Origin: JAFGMC01 sp963540515
Lineage (GTDB): Bacteria; Pseudomonadota; Alphaproteobacteria; Rs-D84
Assembly: GCA_963540515.1 (NCBI GenBank)
Contig: CAUTNA010000003.1
Coordinates: 1 to 64,000 of the forward strand
DNA: 64,000 bases
Reading direction: 5' to 3'
This document shows, piece after piece, positions 8,567 to 17,476 of this stretch. Each line of letters starts with the position of its first letter. Position 1 is the stretch's first letter. A model generated the notes under the pieces. The model worked only from the letters and a program-made list of their open reading frames with translations, had not been told where the DNA came from and searched no databases. The translations under genes were made by a program, and so were the position numbers.

Positions 8567-9439
8567 TTATTTACCAAGCATTTTATTTACTTCATCTGCA
8601 AGATTATCTTCTCTTTTTTGGATTCCTTCTCCAAGTAAATAATAAGCGTATCCTGCAAGCTTACCACCTAATTCGGATAACACTTGTTTAACTGATTTAT
8701 TCATATCCATTAAAAATGCTTGTTCTTCTAATACTGATTCTGAATAGTATTTCTTTATACGACCTTCAACCATTTTTTCTACTACATTTTCAGGTTTACC
8801 TGATGTTGCACCAGATTCAATAAATACTTTCTTTTCACGTTCTATTGCCTTTGGATCAACTTCAGAGATATTTAAAAATTCTGGTTTGAATGCTGCAACA
8901 TGCATTGCAACCTTTTGACCAATTTCATCAATCTTTGATTTTTCTCCATCAATTGCAACTACAACTGCAATTTGTCCCATCATAGGAACTATAGCGTTGT
9001 GAACATATGCATAAATATTATCGCCTTCAACTTTTGATATACGGCGTAAATTCATATTTTCACCAATTGTTGCGATACAATTTGATATTTCATCTTTTGT
9101 ATCTTCTTGGGTTTTCTCAAAATCACCTTTATTATCAAGTGCTTTTTTAGCAATACTTGATACAAGAGATTGAAACTTATCATTTTTTGCAACAAAGTCT
9201 GTTTCTGCATTAACTTCAATAACGCATCCAACTTTATCAGATTTTATTGCAGTAACAAGTCCTGATGCTGCAATTCTTCCAGATTTAGATGCTGCTTTTA
9301 TAATTCCTTTTTGGCGAAGCCAATCTGATGCAGCTTCCACATCGCCATTATTTTCAATAAGGGCTTTTTTGCAATCCATCATACCTGCGGATGTTTTTTC
9401 ACGTAATTCTTGTATTAATTTTACTGTAATCTCTGCCAT
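8567..9439 (-). CDS. tsf: Translation elongation factor Ts
   Basis: 290-residue guanine-nucleotide exchange factor for EF-Tu. The N-terminal UBA-like domain carries LREKTSAGMMDCKKAL, and the core has ETDFVAKN and the MHVAAFKPEFL segment. The ATG at 9439 is chosen because AAGGTGGG sits just before it; an in-frame GTG at 9448 overlaps that ribosome site. It follows rpsB by 17 bases, the conserved pair. Confidence 0.97.
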   Translation of the reverse strand: MAEITVKLIQELREKTSAGMMDCKKALIENNGDVEAASDWLRQKGIIKAASKSGRIAASGLVTAIKSDKVGCVIEVNAETDFVAKNDKFQSLVSSIAKKALDNKGDFEKTQEDTKDEISNCIATIGENMNLRRISKVEGDNIYAYVHNAIVPMMGQIAVVVAIDGEKSKIDEIGQKVAMHVAAFKPEFLNISEVDPKAIEREKKVFIESGATSGKPENVVEKMVEGRIKKYYSESVLEEQAFLMDMNKSVKQVLSELGGKLAGYAYYLLGEGIQKREDNLADEVNKMLGK

Positions 9440-9456
9440 AGTACCCACCTTATTTT

Positions 9457-10314
9457 TTATTCAGATTTTTCCATTTTTTCTGCTAATTTTTCTCTTCTTT
9501 GGTTTCTTGCTTCAGATATTTTTGACTTTTCTTTTGATTCTTTTTCTTTTATAGAATCTTCTAATTTATCAGCAGAGTCGCCCATCATATCTAATTCTGC
9601 TTTTTTACTTGCAACTCCGCCAAGTCTTTTTTCTATACCTGAAAGGATTGCATCAACAAAAAGGTCACAATAAAGTTGAATTGAACGAAGTGCATCATCA
9701 TTACCAGGAACTGGGTAATCAACCATCTCTGGATTTGCATTAGTATCACATATTGCAATTGTTGGTATATCTAAAATTCTTGCTTCTTTTACAGCATTCA
9801 TTTCTCTTGGAACATCTATTACAACAGCAACTTGAGGAACACCATGCATATCAATTATTCCACCAAAAATTGAACGAAGTTTTTCAACTTCTTTTGTCAT
9901 TATACCAACTTCTTTCTTTGTCAGTCCTAACTTATCTGCATTAACAATATCTGCTTCCATCTTTTTTAATCTGCGAATACTTTGAGACACTGTTGTCCAA
10001 TTAGTCATCATACCACCAAGCCAACGACTGTTTACATAAAATTGACCACATCTTTCGGCGGCATCTTTTACAATTTCTTTTGCTTGATGTTTTGTTGCAA
10101 TAAATAAAACTTTACCACCTGCTGCAACGATCGCTTCAAGTGCTACTAAAGCTTTATGTAAAAGAGGTGCTGTTTTATTTAAATTTATAATATGAATTTT
10201 ATCTTTAACACCATAGACGTATGGAGTCATAAGAGGGTTCCATCTGCGAGTATGATGTCCAAAGTGAACACCGGCTTCCATTAATTGTTTCATTGTAAAT
10301 GTTGGCAATGCCAT
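9457..10314 (-). CDS. rpsB: 30S ribosomal protein S2
   Basis: 285 residues, starting ALPTFTMKQLMEAGVHFGHH, with the conserved RWLGGMMTNW and IPTIAICDTNANP segments that bind the 30S platform and S1. The C-terminal tail after about residue 235 is charged and extended (KESKEKSKISEARNQRREK), longer than in E. coli. First gene of rpsB-tsf; a possible structured leader lies upstream. Confidence 0.97.
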   Translation of the reverse strand: MALPTFTMKQLMEAGVHFGHHTRRWNPLMTPYVYGVKDKIHIINLNKTAPLLHKALVALEAIVAAGGKVLFIATKHQAKEIVKDAAERCGQFYVNSRWLGGMMTNWTTVSQSIRRLKKMEADIVNADKLGLTKKEVGIMTKEVEKLRSIFGGIIDMHGVPQVAVVIDVPREMNAVKEARILDIPTIAICDTNANPEMVDYPVPGNDDALRSIQLYCDLFVDAILSGIEKRLGGVASKKAELDMMGDSADKLEDSIKEKESKEKSKISEARNQRREKLAEKMEKSE

Positions 10315-10342
10315 ATTTTATCCTTTTTTCTGTTATTACCTT

Positions 10343-10396
10343 GTTGTCCTTATCATAAGACCAATAAATTAATTGGACAGAAAACTAAAAGACAAC
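10343..10396 (-). promoter_or_regulatory. Possible structured rpsB leader
   Basis: Upstream of rpsB, GTTGTC (10343-10348) and GACAAC (10391-10396) can pair, enclosing a smaller hairpin CCAAT/ATTGG (10361-10376). Ribosomal protein leaders of this kind often bind their own product, and an S2 leader is known in proteobacteria. Assignment to that family is untested. Confidence 0.35.
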
Positions 10397-10729
10397 TGTG
10401 TTATAAGATATAAAATATCTCTAAGATTGAGCCTAGAATAAATATATAAAAAAATCAAGAATTTTTAAATGTTTATATTAAATATATTCAAAATAAATTT
10501 AAAAATTTGTAATAGAATTTATTACAATACGAACAGGTATAATTTTATCTTTATTTAATAAATATAATCAATATCATATGAATAAAAATTAATACTTGAT
10601 ATACAAATATACATAGATCTATTTAGATAACTATAAAAAGAATCATCTATCTCAACTTCGCTCACATTCAAAAATTGGTTTGAAATTTAAATAAATCTCA
10701 ATATATCAGATGATTCTTTTTTTATTAAA
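10397..10729. other. Intergenic stretch with a long-range inverted repeat
   Basis: No ORF of substance is seen between the rpsB leader and the LysM gene. The only clear element is the 14-bp inverted repeat at 10635-10721. Confidence 0.4.
10635..10721. terminator. 14-bp inverted repeat with a long loop downstream of the LysM gene
   Basis: AAAAAGAATCATCT (10635-10648) and its exact complement (10708-10721) flank about 59 bases. It follows the leftward LysM gene stop and ends in A/T runs, so it could terminate transcription, but the loop is unusually long for a simple terminator. It may be a small structured RNA. Confidence 0.4.
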
Positions 10730-11884
10730 TTAATATTTTTTTACAGGAATACTTAAAACTTTATTTACATATATAATATTAGGATTTTTTATATGATTTC
10801 TTTGTGCTATTACTGTAAAAAATACACCTTTATTTAAGAAATTTTTTGAAATCATCCATAAACAATCCCCCTTCCTAACTTTATAGAAAGTATTATTAAA
10901 ACCTGTTGATTTTGGCATTGTAAAGTTATGCTTTATTTCTGATACAATATTTCCTTCACTGTCATGCAATTTAATCAATAAAGTATATCCATTTCCTTCA
11001 ACTAACTTTTTTATATCTTTACCAATACCAAAGTTTTTATAACTTGAAACTCTTGTAAAGCCAATATATTCATCATTAAGAGTTATAGAAACTCTAAGTT
11101 TTGGAATAGCTTTACCTGTTATAACTATTCTGCCTGTATCTAAATAATCTATTTTTGATACAATTAAATCACCTTTTGAAATACTTGGTGCTTGAAGTAT
11201 TTTACTTCCATCTTTTGTGAAAAGTAAAGACATTGCACCTTCATATCCATTTTCTGGTATATAGACAAATACTTTTGCATCAGATTCTTTATTATTTTCA
11301 CTGATCAAAGTTATTGTATAGTTTCCTGGTTTTAAATTTTTCTTATTTGTATAAACGAATTCTCCATTTTCATTTGTACGTTCAGTTGCTACTATTTTTT
11401 TATTAAGCAAAATTGAAACATTTGATTTAGAAACCCATCTTCCTGCAACAACTATTACTCCCTCTTTATCTATTCTTACAATATCAAATAAAGGTGCTGT
11501 TTCTCTTTCTTCTATTCTTTCAACAGCATTTTCGATTTTTTCAATTGTGCTTATTTTTTCTACTTCTTTAACTTCGTTTTTTACCATTTTACTTGGTTTT
11601 ATAAATATTGTCCAAAGAGCTATTAATATAACTATAACAACACACAAAATAGGAAACCAATACGCTATAAGACCTGATTGAATTTGGACATTTTCATCAT
11701 TTAGCTTTTTATTTACTTGTTTCATATCATTCTCTTTTTTATTAAATATATTAAGTTTTTTTAAAAATTTCCTAGCAGATTCACGTCTCCTTGACATCCA
11801 AGAATTTTGCCTTTCTATTGCCTCAACAATTATTGTATTTGTTGATCTTTTTACTTTCCCAATTTTTTCATTTTTCTTTGCCAT
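10730..11884 (-). CDS. Membrane-anchored LysM-domain protein
   Basis: 384 residues from the ATG at 11884 (preceded by GGAAA); the frame extends 10 codons further without a ribosome site. The first ~75 residues are basic and cytoplasmic, then comes one membrane helix (about 80-102, YWFPILCVVIVILIALW), and the remainder is periplasmic. Two Ig-like beta regions (VVAGRWVSKSNVSILLN and IVITGKAIPKLRVSITLN) resemble the repeated sandwich in alphaproteobacterial LysM proteins. The last ~48 residues form a LysM (VRKGDCLWMISKNF ... IIYVNKVLSIP), a peptidoglycan-binding fold. A role in cell-wall tethering is inferred. Confidence 0.85.
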   Translation of the reverse strand: MAKKNEKIGKVKRSTNTIIVEAIERQNSWMSRRRESARKFLKKLNIFNKKENDMKQVNKKLNDENVQIQSGLIAYWFPILCVVIVILIALWTIFIKPSKMVKNEVKEVEKISTIEKIENAVERIEERETAPLFDIVRIDKEGVIVVAGRWVSKSNVSILLNKKIVATERTNENGEFVYTNKKNLKPGNYTITLISENNKESDAKVFVYIPENGYEGAMSLLFTKDGSKILQAPSISKGDLIVSKIDYLDTGRIVITGKAIPKLRVSITLNDEYIGFTRVSSYKNFGIGKDIKKLVEGNGYTLLIKLHDSEGNIVSEIKHNFTMPKSTGFNNTFYKVRKGDCLWMISKNFLNKGVFFTVIAQRNHIKNPNIIYVNKVLSIPVKKY

Positions 11885-12043
11885 ACAATATTTCCAAAAT
11901 TTATTTTTTGACAAAATTAGTATAAATTTATTTCTTTGTCAATGCTTTTATTGATTTATAATTTATAAAGAATATTAAATATTTGTACATTATTATAAAG
12001 TTCTCTGAAAACATAAAAAATATTTTAGTTTTTATTTTAAATA

Positions 12044-12075
12044 AAAAAAGATCTGATATTTCACAGATCTTTTTT
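12044..12075 (-). terminator. rpsP terminator
   Basis: A 12-bp stem (AAAAAAGATCTG / CAGATCTTTTTT) with an 8-base loop, 21 bases beyond the rpsP stop. Confidence 0.8.
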
Positions 12076-12096
12076 GTAATAAGTTTAAGAATAAAC

Positions 12097-12489
12097 CTAT
12101 TCTGCAGCTGATTCAGGTACAATCTCTTCTTTTTGAGCCTGTAATTTTGCTAATTTATCAGCTTTATCTTTAATCTTCATTTTTGTTTTTTCAGACTGTA
12201 AATTCTTTTTTGTTTGGTTTGGAATTTCTCTTTTCTTAACTAAATTTGCATTTGCTAAAAATCTGTAAACTCTATCAGATGCTTTTGCTCCTTTTGATAA
12301 CCATTCTTTTATTTGATCTATCTTAAGTATAACTCTTTTATCACTATCTTTTGCCTGCATAGGATCATATTTTCCAACCACTTCTAAAACATTACCAGAA
12401 TTACGTGCATTTCTAGAATCTGTTACTACTATATGATAATAAGGACGTTTTTTTGTTCCAAATCTTGCCAATCTTATAACTGTTGCCAT
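12097..12489 (-). CDS. rpsP: 30S ribosomal protein S16
   Basis: 130 residues, starting ATVIRLARFGTKKRPYYHIV with the invariant RLAR-G-K-PYY pattern, then VGKYDP and DRVYRFLA. The core (~85 residues) is followed by a 45-residue Lys/Glu-rich tail ending ESAAE, as in several alphaproteobacteria. It stands without the usual rimM-trmD-rplS neighbours. A hairpin-rich leader precedes it. Confidence 0.97.
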   Translation of the reverse strand: MATVIRLARFGTKKRPYYHIVVTDSRNARNSGNVLEVVGKYDPMQAKDSDKRVILKIDQIKEWLSKGAKASDRVYRFLANANLVKKREIPNQTKKNLQSEKTKMKIKDKADKLAKLQAQKEEIVPESAAE

Positions 12490-12518
12490 TTAATAACTCC
12501 ATAAATAAAAAATACGAC

Positions 12519-12546
12519 CATCAAAAGCGAAACTCGCCAATTGATG
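12519..12546 (-). promoter_or_regulatory. Hairpin in the rpsP leader
   Basis: On the minus strand CATCAA and TTGATG enclose a second short stem GCGA-GTT-TCGC. Just upstream, GCATGG occurs twice within 20 bases. This could be an autoregulatory leader for S16 or an attenuator; no known riboswitch family is recognised. Confidence 0.35.
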
Positions 12547-12635
12547 TTCCATGCATATACCATGCACAGATAAAAAATGCTAATCTATGTGATTTGCAGA
12601 AAACATTTTAAATAATATATTTTATTTTGTCAAAT

Positions 12636-13685
12636 TTATTTATATTCGCCAATATAAATATTTTTCTTTATAGAAAGGCTTAATAAATCACTTTTATCTT
12701 CAATACATTTTGTTGAAATAGGCATATTTGGATAATTATTATCTTTGATTTTTATCCCATTCTCAAATACTTCATCTATAGAAATAGTTTTAAATTTTTT
12801 ATTTACAAAAGATGTCATTACAAAAGTTTCTTTATTTTCAATAGCATCTACTGCAAGGTCAGAATATTTAACAGATAATAATTTATCTTCTGTATTCATC
12901 TTTGTAAGAATTTGAAAAGTATCTAAAATTATATTTTTATTATAGATTCCAAGTTTTGATAATTCTCGTGAGATAATTTCTGAAATTTCTCCGGAGTGTC
13001 CACGAAGTTTAATTCCACTTGATACAACTATAATACCTGAATTTTTACCATTTTTAAGTAAATGTTTAGTAAGCTCTTTTATATCAAATTTTATCTCATG
13101 TAATAAAATTGCATCAGCATTTCCAAGAAGTCCAGAGTAAAGTGCTAAATTTCCATTATTTTCACCAAATGTTTGTAGAATAAAATACTTATTTTGATTT
13201 TGTGCTATTTTATTAAATTCAGTGCAAAAATCAGAGATTTTATCTATAGTTGAATTAAAACCAATACAGTTTTCAGTAAGTGGAATATCGTTTGTTATAC
13301 TTACTGGAATGTGAATAAGAGAAACAGAAGAAAAAACTTCTTTAAAATGATATTCATAAGATAAGGCGATTTTATCACCTAAAACAATAATAGCATCCAA
13401 ACCTAATTTAGTAATAGATTGTTTTAATTTTTTGTTAAAATTTGTAATTTCTCCATTTTTTAGAAAAGTTTCTAAAGAAGAATAATTTCCAGATAAAAAA
13501 CTATTTGATAAATCGAAATTTTTTATAAAGTCTTTTGAAATTTTTTCAACAGTTCCGTCTATTATTCCGTCAATACCATTTTGAATAACAAATAAATCCC
13601 AATTTTTTGTAATATTTAAAAGATTATAAATAATAGAATTTATTCCAAAAGAAAATTTATTAAAATTTAGAATTCCAACTTTCAT
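12636..13685 (-). CDS. Degenerate 6-phosphofructokinase-like protein
   Basis: 349 residues with the whole PFK fold recognisable, but each active-site motif altered. The ATP-loop GGDxPGxN has become NKFSFGIN (9-16). GGDGS has become LGDKIAL (102-108). The catalytic T-I-D-N-D is SITND (129-133), so the proton-acceptor Asp is Thr. The substrate-binding MGRxxG is FGENNG (173-178). Downstream LAL-SGLL-NADAILLHE still matches the family. It is therefore probably a non-catalytic or repurposed paralogue, possibly a regulator or binding protein. It lies 82 bases after lptB on the same strand. A normal PFK elsewhere in the genome cannot be excluded. Confidence 0.75.
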   Translation of the reverse strand: MKVGILNFNKFSFGINSIIYNLLNITKNWDLFVIQNGIDGIIDGTVEKISKDFIKNFDLSNSFLSGNYSSLETFLKNGEITNFNKKLKQSITKLGLDAIIVLGDKIALSYEYHFKEVFSSVSLIHIPVSITNDIPLTENCIGFNSTIDKISDFCTEFNKIAQNQNKYFILQTFGENNGNLALYSGLLGNADAILLHEIKFDIKELTKHLLKNGKNSGIIVVSSGIKLRGHSGEISEIISRELSKLGIYNKNIILDTFQILTKMNTEDKLLSVKYSDLAVDAIENKETFVMTSFVNKKFKTISIDEVFENGIKIKDNNYPNMPISTKCIEDKSDLLSLSIKKNIYIGEYK

Positions 13686-13767
13686 ATATTTATAAGACTA
13701 TTATCAAAATTTAAGAATATCAAGAGAACAATACTAAAAATATTAGAGAGTGATAACTATAATAAAA

Positions 13768-14496
13768 TTACATTACAAAGTTTTCACCAAGGTACACCCG
13801 TTTTACATCTTTGTCTTTTACAATTTCTTCTGTTGTACCTTGTTTTAATATAATTCCATTGTGAAGAATATAACTTCTGTCTGTAATTCCTAATGTTTCT
13901 CTTACATTGTGATCAGTTATTATAACTCCAAGACCTCTATTTTTTAGTTGAGACACTAAATTTCTTATTTCATTTACTGCAATCGGATCAATTCCTGCAA
14001 AAGGTTCATCCAACAATATAAATTTGGGATCATTTGCAAGCGCTCTTGCTATTTCAACTCTTCTTCTTTCTCCACCTGATAGAGCAGTTGCAGGACTATA
14101 TCTTAATCTAGTAATAGAAAATTCTTCTAATAAAGAATCTAGTTTTTCTTTTCTTTTCTTCTTATCCTTTTCAACGATCTCTAAAATTGACATTATATTT
14201 TGTTCAACATTAAGACCTCTGAAAATACTGTTTTCTTGAGGAAGATAACCAATATGGAGTCTAGCTCTTTGATAAAAAGGTAATTTTGTTATATCTTGAG
14301 AATTTAAAAATATACTTCCTGAACTTGCAGATAGTTGTCCTGTTATACAATAAAAAGCCGTTGTTTTACCAGCACCATTTGGACCAAGTAATCCAATAGA
14401 TTCACCTTGTTTAACTTCTAAAGATATATCTTTTATAACAAGTTTTTTTCCATAAAACTTTGATAAGTTTCTAACTTTTAGTATACTATTTTTCAT
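13768..14496 (-). CDS. lptB: LPS export ABC transporter ATP-binding protein LptB
   Basis: 242-residue ATPase that powers lipopolysaccharide extraction from the inner membrane by LptFG. Walker A GPNGAGKT, Q-loop GYLPQENSIFRGL (the LptB-specific version), signature LSGGERRRVEIARAL, Walker B FILLDEPFAGIDP and H-loop ITDHNVRETL are all intact. Its start overlaps the lptC stop by 4 bases (ATGA). Confidence 0.96.
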   Translation of the reverse strand: MKNSILKVRNLSKFYGKKLVIKDISLEVKQGESIGLLGPNGAGKTTAFYCITGQLSASSGSIFLNSQDITKLPFYQRARLHIGYLPQENSIFRGLNVEQNIMSILEIVEKDKKKRKEKLDSLLEEFSITRLRYSPATALSGGERRRVEIARALANDPKFILLDEPFAGIDPIAVNEIRNLVSQLKNRGLGVIITDHNVRETLGITDRSYILHNGIILKQGTTEEIVKDKDVKRVYLGENFVM

Positions 14497-14972
14497 AATT
14501 TAATAATTAATTCTTTTGTAAATAATTTATCACCATTATTAGATATTACATTAACATCACCAAAAAATATTAACTTTTTCTCTTTTATTAAGTACTTTCC
14601 TTTTAAAGCTGTTATTTTACTATTTATCTTTTTATCTTTGTTAAACCTTACAACATTGCCTTCAATATTTTCAATAAATAAAATGTCAGAATTGTTATTT
14701 TCTTTATAAGCTTTAGCTATTTTTACATTGAAAGGTTCTTTATTTTTATCTAATCCAGCAAATGATGCTTCTGTAATTGTTAGTTGATTATTCATAATTT
14801 CACCAAGATCAACAAAAGATAGTGGAGTCCAAACAATTTGTTTTGTAAAAAATATTCCTGCAACAATTGTTGCAACCATAATCAGTCCTGAGCCTGTAAA
14901 GAAAAACTGCCAAAGTCTAGCCAATCTTTTATACTTATTAAATATAATTATATTTCTGTTTTTTATTGCCAT
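14493..14972 (-). CDS. lptC: LptC-like LPS transport protein
   Basis: 159 residues: a short cytoplasmic segment, one membrane anchor (about 23-46) and a periplasmic beta-jellyroll-type region with the alternating pattern ITEASFAGLDKNKEPFNV and ITALKGKYLIKEKKLIFFGDV that LptC shares with LptA. The assignment rests on this pattern, its size and its translational coupling to lptB. The lptA gene normally between lptC and lptB is absent here. LptC receives LPS from LptB2FG and passes it to LptA. Confidence 0.8.
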   Translation of the reverse strand: MAIKNRNIIIFNKYKRLARLWQFFFTGSGLIMVATIVAGIFFTKQIVWTPLSFVDLGEIMNNQLTITEASFAGLDKNKEPFNVKIAKAYKENNNSDILFIENIEGNVVRFNKDKKINSKITALKGKYLIKEKKLIFFGDVNVISNNGDKLFTKELIIKL

Positions 14973-15052
14973 ATCCTCGAAAGTATATATTTGGTATATT
15001 TAAAAAGCAATTTTATATTTTTTTGTTTTATGTTATAATACCCTCAGAGAAA

Positions 15053-15862
15053 ATGTTAAGATTTACTAAGATTTTTATAATTTTACTTACAATGTTTGTA
15101 TCTGTTGATGTTTTTTCAGCAGTTAAGATAAATAAAAAATCTTCTGTATCAACTACAAAATCAAAAGATTCTGGATTAGTTGATAGTGTCAAAGGATCAA
15201 GTTTAGTACCTGGAGTTATTGGACTTGTTGGTTCTGTTATGGATATAAATGCAAAGCAAAAAGCACTCACTGCTAATTGTGTACCTTCAAGTTCAGAGAT
15301 AAATTTTATAAACAATATGATAAAAGAATATGCAAAGTCTGGGGGAAGTAAAGATAATTTGTTATCTGGACATAGTTCTTGCGGTGATAAAGAAAGTTAT
15401 TTAACAAGTGTAAAACTATTATCTTCTTCAAAAGTTCCAGAGTGTTATGAAAGTTTTCCTAAATCAGATTCAGCTAAAATTTGGGATGGATATCCTATGG
15501 TAAAAACTGCAAAAATGTGTCCAAATGGTGATCTTGTTTGTCCAGGTAAAGAAATAACAGTTTCAAATGCTTATGACTTATTTGGGATTATATCTTTCTT
15601 TTTTTCTTCAGAAGATTATACAGAAAGTGAGGCAAGACAAGTTGCTGGTCTCTTAAAAAAGACAGAAGATTGTTCAAAATCATCGCTCGATAGGAAGAAA
15701 AAGGAACTTTGGACTAATTTTATAGCAAATACAGCTGGAAATATTGGAAAAAATACAAATACTGGAAATATTATACAACAAGTTGGTGCTATTTCTGGAA
15801 GTGGTGTTGGAGGAATTCTAAATACAATTGCTCCAGTTGCTACACAGTTTATGGATAAATAA
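15053..15862 (+). CDS. Secreted protein of unknown function
   Basis: 269 residues from the ATG at 15053; the open frame starts earlier (14966) but the signal peptide LRFTKIFIILLTMFVSVDVFSA fits the later start, preceded by CAGAGA. After Ser/Lys-rich residues 22-45 there is a short glycine/valine helix (VPGVIGLVGSVMD), then six or more cysteines scattered through the middle (NCVPSSSEI, SSCGDKESY, VPECYESFP, KMCPNGDLVCPG). The C-terminus is Gly/Asn/Thr-rich with GSGVGGILNTIAP. Domain family not recognised. It is divergent from lptC and lies 80 bases before an OmpA-type lipoprotein gene. Confidence 0.75.
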   Translation: MLRFTKIFIILLTMFVSVDVFSAVKINKKSSVSTTKSKDSGLVDSVKGSSLVPGVIGLVGSVMDINAKQKALTANCVPSSSEINFINNMIKEYAKSGGSKDNLLSGHSSCGDKESYLTSVKLLSSSKVPECYESFPKSDSAKIWDGYPMVKTAKMCPNGDLVCPGKEITVSNAYDLFGIISFFFSSEDYTESEARQVAGLLKKTEDCSKSSLDRKKKELWTNFIANTAGNIGKNTNTGNIIQQVGAISGSGVGGILNTIAPVATQFMDK

Positions 15863-15941
15863 TTATTTTGACAAAATAAAGTTTTTGCTTTACTGCTTTT
15901 ACCTTAATTTATATAATCGGGCAAACTTGAGGTTTATTTTT

Positions 15942-17423
15942 ATGAAATTTAAATTAATTTTTATCTTTATTTTGTTTTTATCTTCTTGTTCGAATTTAAA
16001 AAATAAGTCGCAGGATAATCTTGATGTGGTTGAAACTCCAACAGTTGATTATATTGAAAAGTTAGATGTTTATTCTGCAACTCATAAAGATTCTTTTTTA
16101 AATCAATTGGCTATGAATTACCGTTCTTATGCGATTTATAATGCAAGAACAAGTGGTTATCCTGATATTGGTGAGGCTTTTGCGAATAAAGCTATAACTG
16201 CATTTTCGGGAGATACTCCTTACCCTGAAACTTTGGATAATTGGGATATAGAAGATGAAAAAGCAAAATTTGATTTTATAGTATCTTATAAGAATTTAAT
16301 GGAGCAGTTAAAAAGAGATGTTTCTATTAAAAATCCTCCAATTGCGGCAGAAGCCCAAGCAAAATTTGATTGTTGGTTATCCGCTTTTGCGTCAAATCAA
16401 TTTGCAACTGCTGATGAATGCAGAATAAGGTTTAATAAAGCTATGAATGCACTTAAGAATGGAGGTAAAATTGTAAAAACAAATACTCCTTCATCTAATA
16501 TAGTTGAAAATAATAAAGTTGAAACAGTTGAAGAAATTGAAACAGAAGAAGAACTTTATTATCCAGAGACTGGAAAATATGCTTCTTTAAATAAAAGTGT
16601 TAGAAATACAGAGGGTCTTGTTATAGTGAACAATGTAAATATTCCTGAAAATTTAATAAATCCAGTTCCTGTATCTCCTGTTGTTTTCAATCAAAATATT
16701 TATGGAAATGATAAAGGAAAATCTAATGAAAATTCTGATATTAAGATTGTAGAAGAAAAATCATTACAACCTTCTGGTACTACAACGATTGAAACTCTGA
16801 CAGCTGAAACTGAAACAACTGTAAATTCTCGTGAAGAAAGTATTTCTCGTGCTGAGTTTATAGATATGATGATGACTATGAGATCTGAGATTGAAGCAAT
16901 AAATGCCAGACTTGATAAGATGGAAAAAGCGTCATTAGAGAAAACAGTTTTAAAGGTTCAACAGATTCCACTAGAACCTAAGCAACATGTTATGGAAGAA
17001 ATTTTAGAGGTAAGATTTGATTTTAATAAAACAAAAATAAAACCAGAATATGAAGATCTGATAAAAAAATTGGCAACAGCAACTCAAGAAAATAAAAATA
17101 TAAAAGTTTCCGTAATTGGACATACTGATACCGTTGGAAGTACCTCTTACAATTATGCATTGGGTGGAAAACGTGCTGAGGCTGTTCAAAAAATGCTTAT
17201 AAAATATGGAATACCTGCTGGTCAAATTGTTGCAGTATCTGCTGGGGAAAAAGACAATAAAATAAATCTTGGTGATGGTGTTTCAAGCCCTGAAAATAGA
17301 AGAGCAAAAGTTATAAAAGAAGTACATTATACAGAACAGCCAAAGCAAGAGACTTCTATAAAAATAGAAAAAGAAGTCTGTAATTCTGATAATTGTAAAG
17401 TTGAGGAAATAAACTCGAAATAG
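15942..17423 (+). CDS. OmpA-family outer-membrane lipoprotein (Pal-like C-terminus)
   Basis: 493 residues from the ATG at 15942; an upstream extension in frame from 15828 would overlap the previous gene. The signal ends with lipobox LSSC (Cys about residue 18). A helical middle region (about 40-190), then an acidic, low-complexity linker (190-345) and a coiled-coil stretch (EFIDMMMTMRSEIEAINARL) lead to the OmpA peptidoglycan-binding domain at about 355-470. That domain has VRFDFNKTKIKP, VIGHTDTVGSTSYNYALG and ENRRAKV, with the Asp and Arg that contact diaminopimelate. It probably links the outer membrane to peptidoglycan. The long linker is unlike ordinary Pal. Confidence 0.88.
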   Translation: MKFKLIFIFILFLSSCSNLKNKSQDNLDVVETPTVDYIEKLDVYSATHKDSFLNQLAMNYRSYAIYNARTSGYPDIGEAFANKAITAFSGDTPYPETLDNWDIEDEKAKFDFIVSYKNLMEQLKRDVSIKNPPIAAEAQAKFDCWLSAFASNQFATADECRIRFNKAMNALKNGGKIVKTNTPSSNIVENNKVETVEEIETEEELYYPETGKYASLNKSVRNTEGLVIVNNVNIPENLINPVPVSPVVFNQNIYGNDKGKSNENSDIKIVEEKSLQPSGTTTIETLTAETETTVNSREESISRAEFIDMMMTMRSEIEAINARLDKMEKASLEKTVLKVQQIPLEPKQHVMEEILEVRFDFNKTKIKPEYEDLIKKLATATQENKNIKVSVIGHTDTVGSTSYNYALGGKRAEAVQKMLIKYGIPAGQIVAVSAGEKDNKINLGDGVSSPENRRAKVIKEVHYTEQPKQETSIKIEKEVCNSDNCKVEEINSK

Positions 17424-17476
17424 GTTGATTTAAATAAAAATTATGTTATTTTTATAAGCTATAAATAATAGAAGTT

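Noticed and set aside
11928..12122. 64-aa minus-strand frame
   Set aside because: Runs from inside rpsP through its terminator; Ile/Lys/Phe composition is that of AT-rich noncoding DNA.
15868..15917. TTGACA and TATAAT before the OmpA-type lipoprotein gene
   Set aside because: The two boxes are about 38 bases apart, too far to be one promoter.
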